Source: Ilex aquifolium
Taxonomy: Eukaryota; Streptophyta; Magnoliopsida; Aquifoliales; Aquifoliaceae
Assembly (NCBI GenBank): GCA_951799425.1
Contig: OX637397.1
Location: 18,552,064-18,616,063 of the forward strand
Length of the DNA stretch: 64,000 nucleotides
Reading direction: 5' to 3'
Shown: in pieces, positions 12,156 through 25,248 of the stretch
How positions within the stretch are numbered: position 1 is the first letter of the stretch
Layout of the letters: the number at the start of each line of letters is the position of its first letter
Notes under the pieces: model-generated
The model's input: the letters and a program-made list of their open reading frames with translations, nothing else
The model's database searches: none
Told to the model about the DNA's origin: nothing
Made by a program: the position numbers and the translations under genes

Positions 12156-13307
12156 TCCGCGAGATGATTCATCTCGCCTAGACCTGTTGATTTCCTCAGC
12201 ATTTATATATTTTTGAGCTTTTGCCAATAGTTCTGGCATGCTCTTTGATGGGCGTTTCATCATGGAGAAAAGGAAGCTCGATGATCGGAGGCCTCCCAAG
12301 AAGGCGGTCATGCTGACTTTTTCATCGGGCTCTTCGACCTGAAGAACCCCCTCGTTAAAACGAGTTAGGTAGCTTCTCAGGCTCTCATCTTGGTCCTGCT
12401 TTATGCTGAGCAGATGGGTGACAGGTTTCTGCTGGCGGCGTCCACCAATGAACTGTGTCACAAAAGATCTGCTCAATTCGGCGAAAGAGCCTATGGAGGC
12501 CGGGGTGAGTTTGGCGAACCATTGTCGCGCTGATCCCTTCAAGGTGGTTGAGAACGCCCTGCACATGATTTCGTCAGGGACGTTGTGCAGCTGCATCAAG
12601 GTCTTGTAAGTTTCCAGATGGTCCAGTGGATCCTTCGTACCATCAAAGGTCTCCACGGATGGCATTTTAAATTTTTGAGGGAGGGGGTAGTTCGCCACGT
12701 CCGGCTTGAAAGGCGTGTCAGTTCGCCTCACAAGATAGTCCACAGTCTCAGGTCCTTGCGCCTTCATGGCATTGAAGACGTCACCTAGCTGATTTTGTAC
12801 TTCTTTGATTTTCTCATCCCAATGATTGGGGGCTCCTCTGGAATGAACATGGAAGTGACTCCCATGTTCCATGCTTTGATTCTCGCCTTCATCTTCTTGG
12901 AGATGAGGGTTTCCACCGTGTGAAGCAGGAGGAGGAGGTGGAAATCCCTCGTGATGGGCTCCCCTGTGTGGGGCGCCCAGGGGGACTCCAAAGGGGGCGC
13001 CCAGCCCTGCAGGGTCGCCTAGGTGTGGAGCGGCAGGGTGTGGAGCAGCAGGGTGCGGAGCTCCTTGGCCCTCCGGATGTGGAGCTCCTTGAGGTCCTCC
13101 GAGCTGTGCTCCACCAAGTTGTGCTCCTCCTTGTCCAGCGAGCATGAGTTGCAGTATCTGCTGGTTTTGGGCCATCAGCTGCTGCATGGTCTCCAACATC
13201 TGCTGAGAATTTGGTGCTGGAGCGTTCGGGACAGGGTTGGTAACTGGAGGAGCAACCTCCTCCTCTCGTGTAGGATTGTCTTCATGTTGGTTCATGGACC
13301 TAGTAGT
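12042..13307 (-). CDS. Retrotransposon gag protein (Ty3/gypsy) of the 10520-16842 element
   Basis: This is a long open frame on the minus strand. It begins with a Pro/Gly/Ala/His-rich N-terminal part, followed by a classical retrotransposon gag domain at about 12200-12720. Family words include FKMPSVETFDGTKDPLDHLE, RAFSTTLKGSARQWF and SFAELSRSFVTQFIGG. No zinc knuckle or protease is seen. The frame looks whole through the domain. Its N-terminal edge is where the solo LTR (13313-16182) has inserted. The Gag product would form the particle and, in an element without pol, would depend on a partner element. Confidence 0.85.
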   Translation of the reverse strand, partial: TTRSMNQHEDNPTREEEVAPPVTNPVPNAPAPNSQQMLETMQQLMAQNQQILQLMLAGQGGAQLGGAQLGGPQGAPHPEGQGAPHPAAPHPAAPHLGDPAGLGAPFGVPLGAPHRGAHHEGFPPPPPASHGGNPHLQEDEGENQSMEHGSHFHVHSRGAPNHWDEKIKEVQNQLGDVFNAMKAQGPETVDYLVRRTDTPFKPDVANYPLPQKFKMPSVETFDGTKDPLDHLETYKTLMQLHNVPDEIMCRAFSTTLKGSARQWFAKLTPASIGSFAELSRSFVTQFIGGRRQQKPVTHLLSIKQDQDESLRSYLTRFNEGVLQVEEPDEKVSMTAFLGGLRSSSFLFSMMKRPSKSMPELLAKAQKYINAEEINRSRRDESSRGSPKARPASALFSNRHPISSLAALSRVAKKLNISLLCS

Positions 13308-16187
13308 GATTGTGTAAAACCCGGGAAAATTTGAACTTTTTCTGAAAAAGGGCAAAATGGTAATTCTCCACCCTTATGCGTATTTGAAATAATCATGTTC
13401 TAGACTTCGGATGAGGAAACGGAGTGCGCCATTGGATTCGCAACGCGAAATCTAGTAATCACTAGAAATTTCGTCGAATTCCGAGATAGTCGAATTTTTG
13501 CACGTCGTTCGAGGCGACTGCGTGACGAATGTAATTTTAAAGGTCCCCAATAATGGATTTTATAAAATTTCCTTATAATTGGATTAAAGTTCCAATAAAA
13601 TTCATTTGGACTTAATCCGGGACTTAATGAATCATTTCGGGACGAAAAACGGACCCGGACAAGGGGGGCATGTGGCGCACGTGCACCGCGCATCGGGGTT
13701 ATAAATATCCACAAATATCTGTGTTTTAGACACAAAAACCAGTGTGTTTACTGGTCTGGACGTTGGGGAGAAAAGAGAAGGAAAAAAATTCATCTCCAAA
13801 CTTCCCGCTCCGATTCCGGGAGTTCCGTCTGTCGGAATTCGTCGATTCAAAAGGCAAAGTTCATCTACGCGACGAGGGCTACGCGTGGGTACCAAAAACC
13901 ACAAGTTTTACCGAAGGTGAACGGATGAGGGTATACGAAAATCAAGATTCGAGTTGTATTTTGTTGCTCGGATTCCGTTGAGCTAGAAGGGAGAAGTGAT
14001 CACGTCGACGAAGGCTACGCGTGGGTACCAAAAACAACGAAGTTCACCGAAGGTGAAATTTCGGGAGTTGGGAAAATCAAGCTTCGAGTTGGGTTTTCGG
14101 GTCTTGGGAGCTTCCTACGGGATTCTCACGCTACAAGAGGTAGGGGTTCTCTTACTTGGGTTGATTTTTTACCTAGAAATGCCTATGTTATTATATATAT
14201 ATATATATGGTTATGGAATAATGAAGATGGTGGGTAGGTTGTTAGAAAATTACACTTGCCTATTGGTGGAATTTAGGTAAAATAATTTTATCCTAAATTG
14301 GTATGTAGAAATTGCCTATTGGAATTTCTTGAATTATGTGGAAATTGGGCATGATATGTGTTACCATGTTGTTTGCCTTGAAGGTGTTTGACAAAATACC
14401 TAAATGGATTGAAATTGTTATATGATAAATAACATGTTATGCCTTATGTGGTAAATGAAAATCATATGTGTACGATATGATTTATGTTGAAATTGTGAAT
14501 GTCAGATATATATTTTGATATATCAATTGTTGTGATGAAGCATGAAATTTATACGTTTATAATGTAAATTGCCATGGGATGGAATTGATTATGTTAATTT
14601 AGTCCATATGGCATGCATTACATATGTGACATAATTTTATTGCAATGATACATCGCATTGCATATGCACGGGGAATTCACATCATGAGTGGTGTGTGTGT
14701 GTGCATGGTTGTTGTTAATATCATATGTTGGAATGTGGTAGAGACAGTTCATATGACATTCATTACATATGAACCTTGCATGAGAGAAGCAATGGGTCAT
14801 TACATTGCATATGTACGGGAACATCACATACATGGACATTGTGTCATAATGATGTTGTGCATGGGTGTTTGTACCACAAGCTATGTGGTATTATGGGAGT
14901 CTAATATGGAGATAAATTGCTCATTGGCATTCACGACATATTGGGCATAAGGCGATGTCACATTCATGAGAAACTTGCATGAGTGTGGGAGGGTAGTTGC
15001 ATATATCAATCATCATGCTTGGTGGTTGGTGGATGGGCTCGGGAAAGTTGGATTGATTATTCAACTGAGTCGCATGGTTGCATGAAAAAGAAGAAAAAGA
15101 TTGGGTCGGGGTTAGCAAGAAGGGGCAAGACGACCTCTCGGGTGCAAGGCCCGGTGTTTCGGATACGCACTTCCGTTGGTATAAGAGTCCATAAAGTGTG
15201 TTGGTGTACGCGGCACCGTTGGTGGAAAGAGTCCATAAATCCCGTGTCGGTTGGGTTCCGTTGGTGGAAGTCCATAAACGTCCACCCCAAAGAAAGACCC
15301 GGAGATTTTCTTAAATTAGTTATTGGGTGAGTAATACCAATGGCGGAGGCTTGAGAAGTCCGGTTTTTATACTCATGGCATTGCATGGGGGAAAGGAGCC
15401 GGGAAGGGCTCGGGTTGAGTACATGAGTCTCATCTCATTTCATGGGGCTTAGGTAGCCCGGTTTAACATACATGGCATTGACATGTAAAGGGAGTCAGAG
15501 TGGACTCGGGTTGAGTGCACATGGGTGGGTCTCACCTCATTCATGGCATGACATTATAGCATTACATCATTTAATTGTATATTATTTGATGGAATGATTA
15601 CGGATTTATGGATGTTGCATGTGAACATTTCATATGCATATAGGTTGAGGAGTAGCCTCTGTAGGAAATACTCTACTGGGCGTTGGCTCACCCTATACGG
15701 GAACACATTTCAGGTGGGAGAGATACACCGGCGGATGGCTCCATTTTGGACCCTCATGCTTGAAGAAAGCCGCATGTGGCTTTACTTAATGTTTTGTGTA
15801 ATTACATGTTAGAAACTATATTTTGGGGCATGTAATACGTAAAATAATTGTAATAGAACTTATAAAGACTATTGTTAGATTAGTCTTTCATGTTTTGATT
15901 TAAGTATGGTTAATTGGACCCAGTGTGGCTAATGTTTACTTATACATGGACCCGGTGCGGCCTTTGCTTTATATTTGACCTCGGATGGGTCTGGTAATTG
16001 TGTATTGCACAGGTTGGGTATTGGGTAGAGCTCCCCATACAAAGGAGACTCTGCCCAAATTTCGTTAAGTTATGGACCCCAGTAAATGGGGCATAACAGT
16101 GTGATATCGAGATACTAGGTATCTACAGGTATTCCGCGGGTTGATGGGTAATCAACGGACCCCCGGATTTTGGGGTGTCACAGATTG
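13308..16187 (+). mobile_element. Solo-LTR-like insertion (2870 bp, Ty3/gypsy Tekay/Del-like) nested in the gag-only element
   Basis: The element is 13313-16182, beginning TGTAAAACCC and ending GGTGTCACA, with the target duplication GATTG on both sides (13308-13312 and 16183-16187). There are no internal pol domains. The text has features of long Tekay/Del-type LTRs, including the 'gggcgttggctcaccc' word near 15679. An internal direct repeat of about 136 bp ('acgcgtgggtaccaaaaa' at 13881 and 14017) is present. A single very long LTR left by recombination is the simplest reading. An unknown non-coding TG/CA-bounded element is the alternative. Confidence 0.75.
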
Positions 16188-16254
16188 CCATTGGTTCAGT
16201 AAATGGAATGTTTAAAAATGAGAATTTTGTCGATTCCCACAGACGGCGCCAAAC

Positions 16255-16837
16255 TGATGATGCACAAAATCGACTTTGCACACCACTAGTCAAGTAATTT
16301 GGAAATTAAGCAATAATTAAAGTAGAGAGAGACGGGATTTATAGTGGTTCGGTCAATTTGACCTACGTCCACTTTGGAATGGCAGAGAGTTGCCGGTATT
16401 TTATTGATTCCGGTGAACGGAGTGTTACAGATTGGAGAGGAAGAGGAGTTCTATGCTCTGTAGAAAGTGATGCCCCCCAAGTGTTGGTGGGGCTTACATT
16501 TTATAGTCATTCTCCAACAGAGTGGAGCTATTAAGTGGTAAATATCTGGCTATCCTGGTGGAACTTGCAGATTCTCCTCAACGGGTGTGGCCGTTGAGGA
16601 GCTCCCCACAAGACTCGGTCCAAGTTGACTGCTTCCAAGGTGGTAGAGAAGGTAAGGGTGCTCTCTGGATCTTTGTAGCTAAGCCGAGGCAGCTCCATGG
16701 TGCACTTAATTGAGCTTGAGTCTTATTGGGCCTGAGTCTTCATAAGTTTGAGCCTTTAATTGCAACTGGGCTTCAGTATGGTTTTGGGCCTTTTGGGCCT
16801 TTTCACATAAATTAGGCCATTTGGGCTTGGCCCATCA
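16255..16837 (-). repeat. 5' LTR of the gag-only gypsy element
   Basis: It is 583 bp, partner of 10525-11107, and followed outside by AGACC (16838-16842). The primer-binding-site-like 'ggcgcca' lies directly inside it. Confidence 0.9.
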
Positions 16838-16842
16838 AGACC

Positions 16843-19552
16843 TACCTATAACTTAATGATAGACTTGAGTCTGGTATAAAGACCTACCTACAACATTTCA
16901 TTGATGCAAACAATAAAAATAATATTCCTTATGTGTATACTTATTGTTGGAATTATTATATTATCGTATATTCAAACTATTTATGAAACATAATATCTTA
17001 ATCATTTTCGTTGTGGGAATGCGGCAACGTAAGTCATATCCGATTACGATCCGAACACAACGAATCAGTGGATTTAGATACTGTTTTACTATTCCTTACG
17101 ACCCTCCTTGATAATCACGAAAATCTTTGAATTCGAACACTTTGACTCACAGTAAGGTAAGCCACACAAACCAAACTCAATTTCCACCGTTCTAGAGTTT
17201 CACACAAGTCACGATATAAAGATAGAATGAAGAGCATCAATCGTAGTAATTTCCTATATCTCATGTGTTGGTAGAATCCCAAAATATATATAGAGATATA
17301 TAACACATGTGGGGATAAGGTGGTAAGATTTTACGAACTAAGATAAGGTGGAGAGATTTTAGGAACCAAACCCATCCTTATCTTGGCCTGGCCAAATTTA
17401 AGTTAATTCAAACACTAATCCATCCTTATCTATCCAGATTGTGTCCGCCCATGTTTGCCAGTCCGACTCCATATCCACATGCTAACATCTCCCACTCGCA
17501 CATGGTGGGGACAACTTTGCAATATTCATCTCTCTGCATAACTCTATCATCGTGACTATTCATACAGACTAAAGAATAGTGCGGCTGCTAAGTCCACCTA
17601 CAATCAAGAGCACTATACTAGAAACCCTCTCATACCAACATAGAGACATCAACCCTTTAGAAAATAAGTAAAGGAATAAAGTGATTCACTATACCCCATA
17701 CCTATTGTTGGACCAAAACATATTTTTGGTCGACTTTGAGCCTAAATTAAAGTGGGACCCGATTATTATTTTGAATAAAATTTCGTGGGTTCATATTCTA
17801 CTCCGTGAGGAGAATAATGTAGTATATTCATTTGCTCAAATCGAGTAAGAAATGAATGAGAAAATAGGCTCCAAAGTGACCCTCTTGAAGAGTGAAAAAT
17901 AAAGCAAAGTGCAATGTGGGATTTGACACCAATCCCACATTGGTTGAGGAAGAGATCCAACATGGGCATATATAGGCCAAGTTTGCTCCATGGGTTGGGC
18001 CCCAAGGGGTACCACAATTTTATGAGCGGAGCGAGCACCTACATGCCTTCGGTTCGACCACACACGCGCGCGCGCGCCGCCCGCCCGTCACGCCACGACC
18101 CGACCCGGCCGGGTACGGGTGTGGTTAGACCGAGCCCTATCTTTTTGGACAAAATTCATTTAAATAAATGGGCTTAACCCAAAATTAATTTTGGGTATCC
18201 ATGGATCGCAATGGTTCGGATTTATCCGAAATTGGATTGTGTCTGTTCATGGTGAACAGTTATTCAATGGCTGTTCTGTTTAGTCTTCCTAGGGTGCGTC
18301 TTTTAGTGTGGTGACTGTCCGGAAAGACACCAAAGACTCAATAACTACCCAGGATCATTACCATTCATTAGACACTTAATTCATTCGGTCATTCATTAAG
18401 GAAGACAGTGCATTACATTAGGAGACTGTGCATTGCATTAAGGCAGTCTGATTTCGGCATTAAGGCAGTGCATTTGGAGAGTACACAACACAAGTTTGGT
18501 TCGCTGGACAGATAGATTGGAGTGCTACTTTTATCTGTGTAAAGATCATTGTATCTTGGGAGGCAGACGCTCAAGATTCCATAAGCACCGTGTGTGGGGG
18601 CAAAATCTGTCTTAAGGACATAGTGTCAAACACTAGCCTTGATCTACCTAAAGTTCAATAACAGTTCTTGTTCTGCAATTGGGTTAGTAATTATATTGGA
18701 TTATACGAATTGTTACGTGTAACTGTATACTGTAACTGTTTCGTTCAAACGATATTTTGCGTAACTGTATCGCATTTTATAGTTATTGTTTTGATTCTAT
18801 TTTACATGGTTCATATCATAAAGTTCAATAAGTGATTTCACTATATTTGATATCTGGAATACCACACGAACAACAATCTTAAGACAGATTTCCTTTAGTT
18901 TAATTACTTGTTGTGTTTCTGATATATGTTTTAGTATTCAAAAATATTGCAAATTGTTAAAAAATTGTTTTTACAATCTGTGATAGTTTGAAGAGGTTTG
19001 GAAAACTTTTTGAAAAAATTTGCATGTTCTGTTTATGTGTTTAATTCAAACAGTTACACCAAACTGTTACAGTTACACCAAACTGTGACGTTATTTATAT
19101 TCATGAAAAAATTATCCTCTAGGACTCACATAGTGAGGAAGCAGAGATACATTCACTCACCTCTTTGTCTCAGTTGTCAAGCACATGTAGTATGAAGTAC
19201 ATGTTACAGTGGAGTAACTCTCCCAGAGAACACTATACAGATCTTAGTCTAGTCACTCCCAGAGCGTCTAACCCGAATCCTCACATTGCTCGCCACTCGT
19301 GGTGCAAAAAATGTAAGATCTCACATTTGGCTATCAATACATATATCCATTATCGGTATCTATCACTAGACCTTATCTTGGTTCCAACTAAGGCGACATA
19401 TATAAACATACGATATGTGTTCTTTGCTCGCTATCTCAAGCGTCAAATAATAACGTCTCATCTTTGCTCGCTATTTCAAGCGCCATAAGTGATTGCTTGT
19501 GTGAGTGAGCCAATCCAAACTTGATGACATACATTTATTTATTTTCCAATAA
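16843..19552 (-). mobile_element. Probable LTR side of a decayed Ty1/copia element, with another LTR-like insertion
   Basis: The stretch between a TGTTGGAA word (16945) and its inverted form near 19546-19552 adjoins the 3' end of the copia pol remains, so it is probably that element's 3' LTR. It is far longer than a usual copia LTR because a second LTR-like sequence seems to have entered at about 17706. The outer borders carry no target duplication I can see. Confidence 0.35.
17706..19130 (+). mobile_element. LTR-like sequence (TGTTGGACC start), probably a copia solo LTR
   Basis: It starts TGTTGGACCAAAACA and contains a TATA-like 'catatatagg' (about 17966). Its layout is typical of copia LTRs of this kind. 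The right border is uncertain (somewhere between about 18890 and 19130) and no target duplication was found. No coding. Confidence 0.35.
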
Positions 19553-22500
19553 TATATATGTGCTAAATTTTATTTATGCCACATAAATAAGACATGACAA
19601 TTAAAAAATGTCATGTTCATAAGCAATAAGATATCTAATCAGATAGAAAAGAAAAACCAACAAATGGTCAACTAATATAATCAAATACTACGCAACCTAA
19701 ATGCCCTAACATGAGCTCTATACACATCTCTAGAAATAGGCTTAGTTAGGGGGTCATAAACCATGTCGCTCGTAGGAATGTATTGCAGGGCCACCTCCTT
19801 TTGCGCTACTACCTCTCAAATAAAGTTATTCCTCAAGCCTATGTGTTTGGTCCTTCCATAATACTTTGGATTATTGGAGAAAGCAAGTGCTTCTATGGTA
19901 TCACAATGTATTGTCACTGGATTTGATGCATCCATGACAAATTCAAGATCCTCTAGGACCTCCTTAACCACATTGCTTCCTGAACCGCTGACGTACAAGC
20001 AATGAACTCTGCTTCCATAGTGGAAAGGGCTACACATGTCTGTTTCTTACTACTCTAAGATATGGCATCATGGTTTAGCAAAAAAGTGTACCCTAATGTC
20101 GATTTACGCTCGTCTGGGTCACCACCCCAATTAGCATCAGTGTAACCAATAAGCCTTAAATCCAAACCCTAATAACACAACATGTAATCCAAAGTCCCCT
20201 TAAGGTAGCAAAGTATCCTCTTGATTTCTTTCCAATGAGGAATCCCAAGGTTTGCTTGAAACCGGCTAACTAACCCAACTACATAACATATATCATGTCG
20301 AGTACACATCATAGCATACATCAACTTACCAACTACACTGACATATGGGAAATGAGATATCTTCTCCTTTTATTCAAGAGTTAATGGGCAATCCTTTTGG
20401 CTTAGGCCTTCATATTTAACTACAAGAGTTTCAATGGGTTTAGCATTGTGCATTTGAAAATGTTCAAAAACCTGCATCAGGTAAGTCTCCTGGGACAAAC
20501 CAAGCAATTGTCTTGAACAATCCCTATAGATCCTCACATTGAGCACTTAACTTGCTTCACCCATGTCCTTCATCTTGAAATGTGAGGAAAACCACTCTTT
20601 AGCGGTGACAATCATCTCCTTGTTATTCCCGACCAATAGAATGTCGTCAACCTACAAAGAGATGATAATAAAACTTCATTTGGATCGCTTAATGTACACA
20701 CAATGATCTTTTTCTACCATCATGAACCCATCACCAATGATGTCTCGATGAAATTTCAAATACCACTGTCTAGATGAGTGCTTCAAGCCATAGACAGATC
20801 GATTGAACTTGCGCGACGTGCATAGATAGATCTAAGTCATAGATAGATCTATATGGTTGATCCATATAGATCTTCTCATCTAGTTCTCCATTGAGAAATG
20901 CAGTCTTAACGTCCATTTGGTAAAGTTCCAAATCTAAGTATGCGAATATAGCTAAAATGAGGTGAATTGAAGCAAACCTCAATATCGGTAAGAAGGTTTC
21001 TTCATAGTCTATTCCCTCAAGTTGGGTAGAACCCTTTGCTACAAGACGTGTCTTGTACTTATCAATGGAACCATTTTTCTTGTGGTTTGATTTTGAGAAC
21101 CCATTTGTTCCCAATGCTCTTGCACCCAAGAGGAAGGTCAACCAAGTCCCAAACTTGATTGGTCTTCATAGACCCCATTTCTTCAATCATTGCATTTATC
21201 CATTCTTTTCTAGCAGCAGATGAGATAGCATGTTGATAAGTCTTAGGTTCATCACTATCATGTACAACAATCATGAAAGCTTCCCCTTCAATCTAAAATC
21301 AACGACGGGGATTGCTTTCATGTTTGCTCTTACATAGATGAGTACCATAAAAACTCTCATTCATTGGCAATGATTTGTTTTTTGCTTCAATGGTCGAGGG
21401 TTCTGGGACAGCTTGCACACACCTCGCATAATCCCCTCCCTTGTTTGGTCAAAGCAGACCATTTACACCGGGAATAGAGTATTCATGAGGAATAAATCCC
21501 TCATGGCCTGGCCATAAAACGTTCTCAAGATTCAAACTCAGGACATTTGGATTCATTGGCAATGATTCACCAGGTGGTAAGTCGCTCCCATATCTCCAGG
21601 GAGTTGAGGAAATTTTTTCTCTATCTCAACTAGACTGATAGATGCGCTAAGTTCCAGATCATCCAGTTCATAGAGTTCCATCCTATTACCCACCTTGTCG
21701 AGAAAATCCATATCTCGTGACTTAATTTCAGTCACACTTCCATTTGGCTGTTCCCTAATGAATACATAACATTTGGAGTGTTCAGAGTACCTTATAAAGA
21801 TACATTTCTTACTCCTAGGTCCTAACTTCCTATGCTTATGAGATGTATTGTGTACATAAACTGTCGATCCCCATGGCCACAAGATACCTAGATCAGTCTT
21901 CTTACCGGTCCATTACTCATAAGGAGTGAAAGGTATTGATTTGGAGGGTACACGGTTAAGAATATAAGCTGCAGTCGGTAAAGCATCTTCCCAATATGAG
22001 ATGTGCAAATTAGCTTGCACCATCATCGATCTAACCATGTCAAGCAAGATCCAATTCCTCCTTTCTGCCACACCATTTTGTTGTGGTGTGCTGAGAGTCG
22101 TTAACTGTCTAACAATTCCCTTTTCTTCACATAGTTCCCTGAACTGATGAGATAGATACTCGCGGCCTCAGTCATTTCTTAAAGCTTTAATTCTTTTGTC
22201 CATTTGATTCTCAATCTCATTCATGTAAATTCTAAAGCAATCCAATTTTTCTGACTTATGGGAGATCAAATAGACAGGCCCAAAGCGCGTGTAGTCATCT
22301 ATAAAAGTAATGAAATGGGAACCACGTCATGCCTTGCCCTCACATTCATTTGGCCACAAAATATCTGAATGAATTAAGTGCGATGGGATGTCTACCCTTG
22401 TGGCTTTTCTAAACATTTTTCTGGTTGTTATTCCTGCTAAGCAATGTTCACATGTGGACAAATTAATTTTAGTGAGTGGGCTCAAAAGACCTTCTCGAGC

Positions 22501-23345
22501 TAATCTAGTCATTCTATCTTGTCCAATATGGCCTAATCTAGCATAATATTTTACAAAATCAATGTGAGAGTTATCAACATAAGTTAGCAGAGAAAAAGAA
22601 TCATTATTCATACTAGAATATCCAAAATCATAAACCCATCCGAAATAAATCCACTACTATAATAAACCATCTCATGGTAAATGTCAACCTTATTTCTCTC
22701 AAAACTAAAGTGAAAACCTAAGCTAAGCATAGAAAGAACGGAACATAAGTTTCACTGAATCCCTGGAGCATAAAGTACATCATGAAGATATAATGTGTGC
22801 TCATGTCGCACCTCCAATTTGTAAGTGTCAATGCCTTGCACCTCCAAACTGGAATCATTCCCCATATAGACTCTCCTATTTATATTCAAAACTCAACTAA
22901 AGTACACGAATCCATTCCGATCCCTCGCTAAGTGGTCTATTTCCCCTGAGTCTATAATCCACACAAGGAGAGATTCAACAACACATACACTAGATGTAAC
23001 AAAACATGTAGAGCAAATAAGATCTTTGGAATACCTACTTTGCCTCGATGCATTCATGAGCAAAGTGGCCCAATTTGTCATAATTGTAGCAAGTCATCTG
23101 GGACTTGTCTTTCTTGCCAACTCGTCTTCCTTTTTTTTTTTTTTTTGATGACTTTCTTAGGCTTAAGTGCAACATTCCCTTTGTTTGGATCTCTACCAGT
23201 CTTCTTTCATCCGGACTTAAAAGCCCAAATGTGTTGTACACATTGGAAATCAACAAGTGACAATGGAAAATAATGGAGATTTACTTGTCACTATCTAAAA
23301 CATTGACGTTTTGCATTATAAATTGCATCCCAATGATGGCTTCAA
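19553..23345 (-). mobile_element. Decayed Ty1/copia gag-pol remains
   Basis: Parts are in normal copia order on the minus strand. They are a gag zinc knuckle (about 23040-23130), GAG-pre-integrase (about 22330-22610), integrase and its C-terminal part (about 21560-22330), reverse transcriptase (about 20300-21280, with words such as WDLVDLP, KARLVAKG-like text and QMDVKTAFLNGELDE) and RNase H (about 19700-20040). The coding sequence is clearly broken in many places (roughly ten or more). The 5' LTR and most of gag are missing or unrecognisable beyond 23345. This is an old fossil, older than the neighbouring gag-only element. Confidence 0.85.
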
Positions 23346-24028
23346 CAATATGTTTTATGAAATGGGCAGGAATGGCAAGGATGAAAATGCGAGTTGAGAC
23401 CTAGAACACCCACACAAGGAACAATGCATGATACATCTATAAAAAAAGGCCAAAAGTTAACACTGAAAAATGACGATATCGAAGTAGTACAAGGATGAAA
23501 ACATATTAAATTGGACCAGTGAAATAAAAGAAAATAATAGTGTAAAATGAATTCACTATCATATAAACCTATAAACATTTATAGTAAAATACAACAAGTA
23601 TACAATTAAATCTCACATTAAAAAAAAAGAATGAAAACAATACAAAACATCCAAAAAATGAAGGCGATATATCAACAGTTAAATAAGATTGTTACATGTA
23701 TTAAATACATTAAAATAACTAAAAAATTAATGACAAAATAAAGCAATAGTCAATAAACCTTGGCAGTAAACTACGACAATGATATACAAAGAAGAAAAGA
23801 GAATCAAAAAAATAGGTAAATGAATCAAAATAACAAAAACATCGACAAAATGGATGCAATATATCAATAGGTAAATATGACAATGACATATAAATAAAAA
23901 GAAGACAGTGACTATCACAATTCATGACAAACATGTTAAATGATACAAAATAGATTATATGTCTCTGTGTGTGTGTGTGTGATGTATACTTGCATTACAA
24001 ACAAATGATAAATAGAAACAAAAATATT
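23346..24028. other. AT-rich DNA with a short GT microsatellite
   Basis: No gene seen. A (TG)n run lies at about 23966-23980. Loosely repeated 'acaaaatggatgcaatatatcaa' words suggest a degraded tandem repeat. Confidence 0.4.
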
Positions 24029-24385
24029 TTTTTTATTAAATGAAAACTTATAATTTGATTGATTTGAAACATTTGTAAGGAGCTGATGCATTACAAAGTC
24101 AAGTGTCTGCTCCTTTCATACAATCAAACCACTAATAAATTGAGCATGTCTAACCAATTGATGTGCCACTTTATCACCCGTCCGACGTACTGTTGACACT
24201 TCAAAGAAGTTGAAACCATCTAGCCCACTAATGATGTCCAACAAATATGGATCCCAAAGGAGAAAATTTTTCTTCAACAACATCTTCAAAGAAACATAAT
24301 TGTTTGAATACAGGAATATCAACAGGTGTTGTTTGAATACAGTAGCATCAATAGGTGTTCTGTATATTTGCGCTACAAACAAATG
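24029..24385 (-). mobile_element. LINE 3' fragment (RNase H-like C-terminus)
   Basis: On the minus strand a short frame (24382-24116) carries the typical plant LINE RNase H ending, FFEVSTVRRTGDKVAHQLVR. It is followed by a short 3' tail and an A-rich end (T run at about 24030-24037 on the plus strand). It is 5'-truncated; endonuclease and RT are absent. Confidence 0.65.
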
Positions 24386-25248
24386 ATAAAAAGAAAAAGA
24401 ATTTTTTTGAATACAGTAACATCAAATACAAATGTTTCGTCAATGAACAACACAACATAAAATATTGTTTCATCCCCGTATAATGATGCGAAGTAAGGAA
24501 TCAGACGAAAACATGAACCAAAACACAAATTCAAGGATAAATTCCTCAAATTCTTTTTGAAATTGGAATATATGATCAAAGAAAAAGCCGAAACATACAA
24601 ACAATCAAACGATATCTCAGACACACAATTTTTTTATTACTACAAACCAGAGAATATAAGATCCGGAAGATTAGCTGAGCAAGAAATTGAATTTGATCGA
24701 ATATGGAAAGTTCAACGATATGCTAAAATCTGTCTACAAGATTAAAAAAAAAAAAAACAAGAAGAACAAATTTGTCGAAAAGATTGAAAAAAATAGGAGA
24801 AATAGTAATTTATGCCCTTAAAGTATGTAAATAATTTTTATTTAGTCTTTGAAGTTCTAATTGCCAAAATCAAATCCTTATGCTTCCTTTGGTACGAAGA
24901 AAAAATGAAAGGATGAAAAGTTAAAAAGATGAAAAGTTTGAGAGATAGATAAAATATCATGTTTGATAAAAAAAGAAAAGAAAATAGAAAGGATGGAAAA
25001 GTGGATAGATTAACTTTCTTTCCAACTCACCAAAATCAATCCCTCCAAAATTGGGAGAAAAAGTTGATAGAAAGTTAATTATGTGTGTTAGAATGCATAT
25101 TATTTGTCTATATATCCTTTGATATATATATATATAAAGTTATTTTCCGTACCTGAAGACACGCAGTAATAAAAAAATGATCAATAATAAATATATTTGT
25201 ATTTGTACCCAAAATCAAATTACAAAGATAGAGGAAAGAGAAAAGAAT
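24386..25248. other. AT-rich intergenic DNA
   Basis: Nothing recognisable as a gene. AT-rich with A runs. The part from about 24880 pairs in style with 26290-26390 ('aaaatgaaaggatgaaaag' against 'cttttcatccttccattttttc'), suggesting an inverted-repeat element around the GGT tract. Confidence 0.35.

Larger units (their letters stand above)
10520..16842 (-). mobile_element. Ty3/gypsy gag-only LTR element (TR-GAG type), interrupted by a solo LTR
   Basis: The two 583-bp LTRs are 10525-11107 and 16255-16837. Both start TGATGATG and end CCCATCA, and the target duplication AGACC lies at 10520-10524 and 16838-16842. Reading the minus strand, the 5' LTR is the right one. Next to it at 16233-16254 is a TGGCGCC-type primer-binding site, followed by gag, two tandem-repeat tracts and a G-rich polypurine tract beside the left LTR. 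I count about 5 differences between the LTRs (about 99% identity), so insertion is recent, well under a million years at usual plant rates (inference). No protease, RT or integrase is present, so it must borrow pol functions. It also contains the nested insertion 13313-16182; without it the element is about 3.45 kb. Confidence 0.88.

Noticed and set aside
14618-15386. Several medium frames on both strands
   Set aside because: They lie in the solo-LTR-like insertion, have repetitive CAT/ATG text and no protein features.
17706-19130. Attempt to pair the TGTTGGACC start with a 5-bp target duplication
   Set aside because: No matching 'cctat' was found at any plausible right border, so the insertion is reported only with low confidence.
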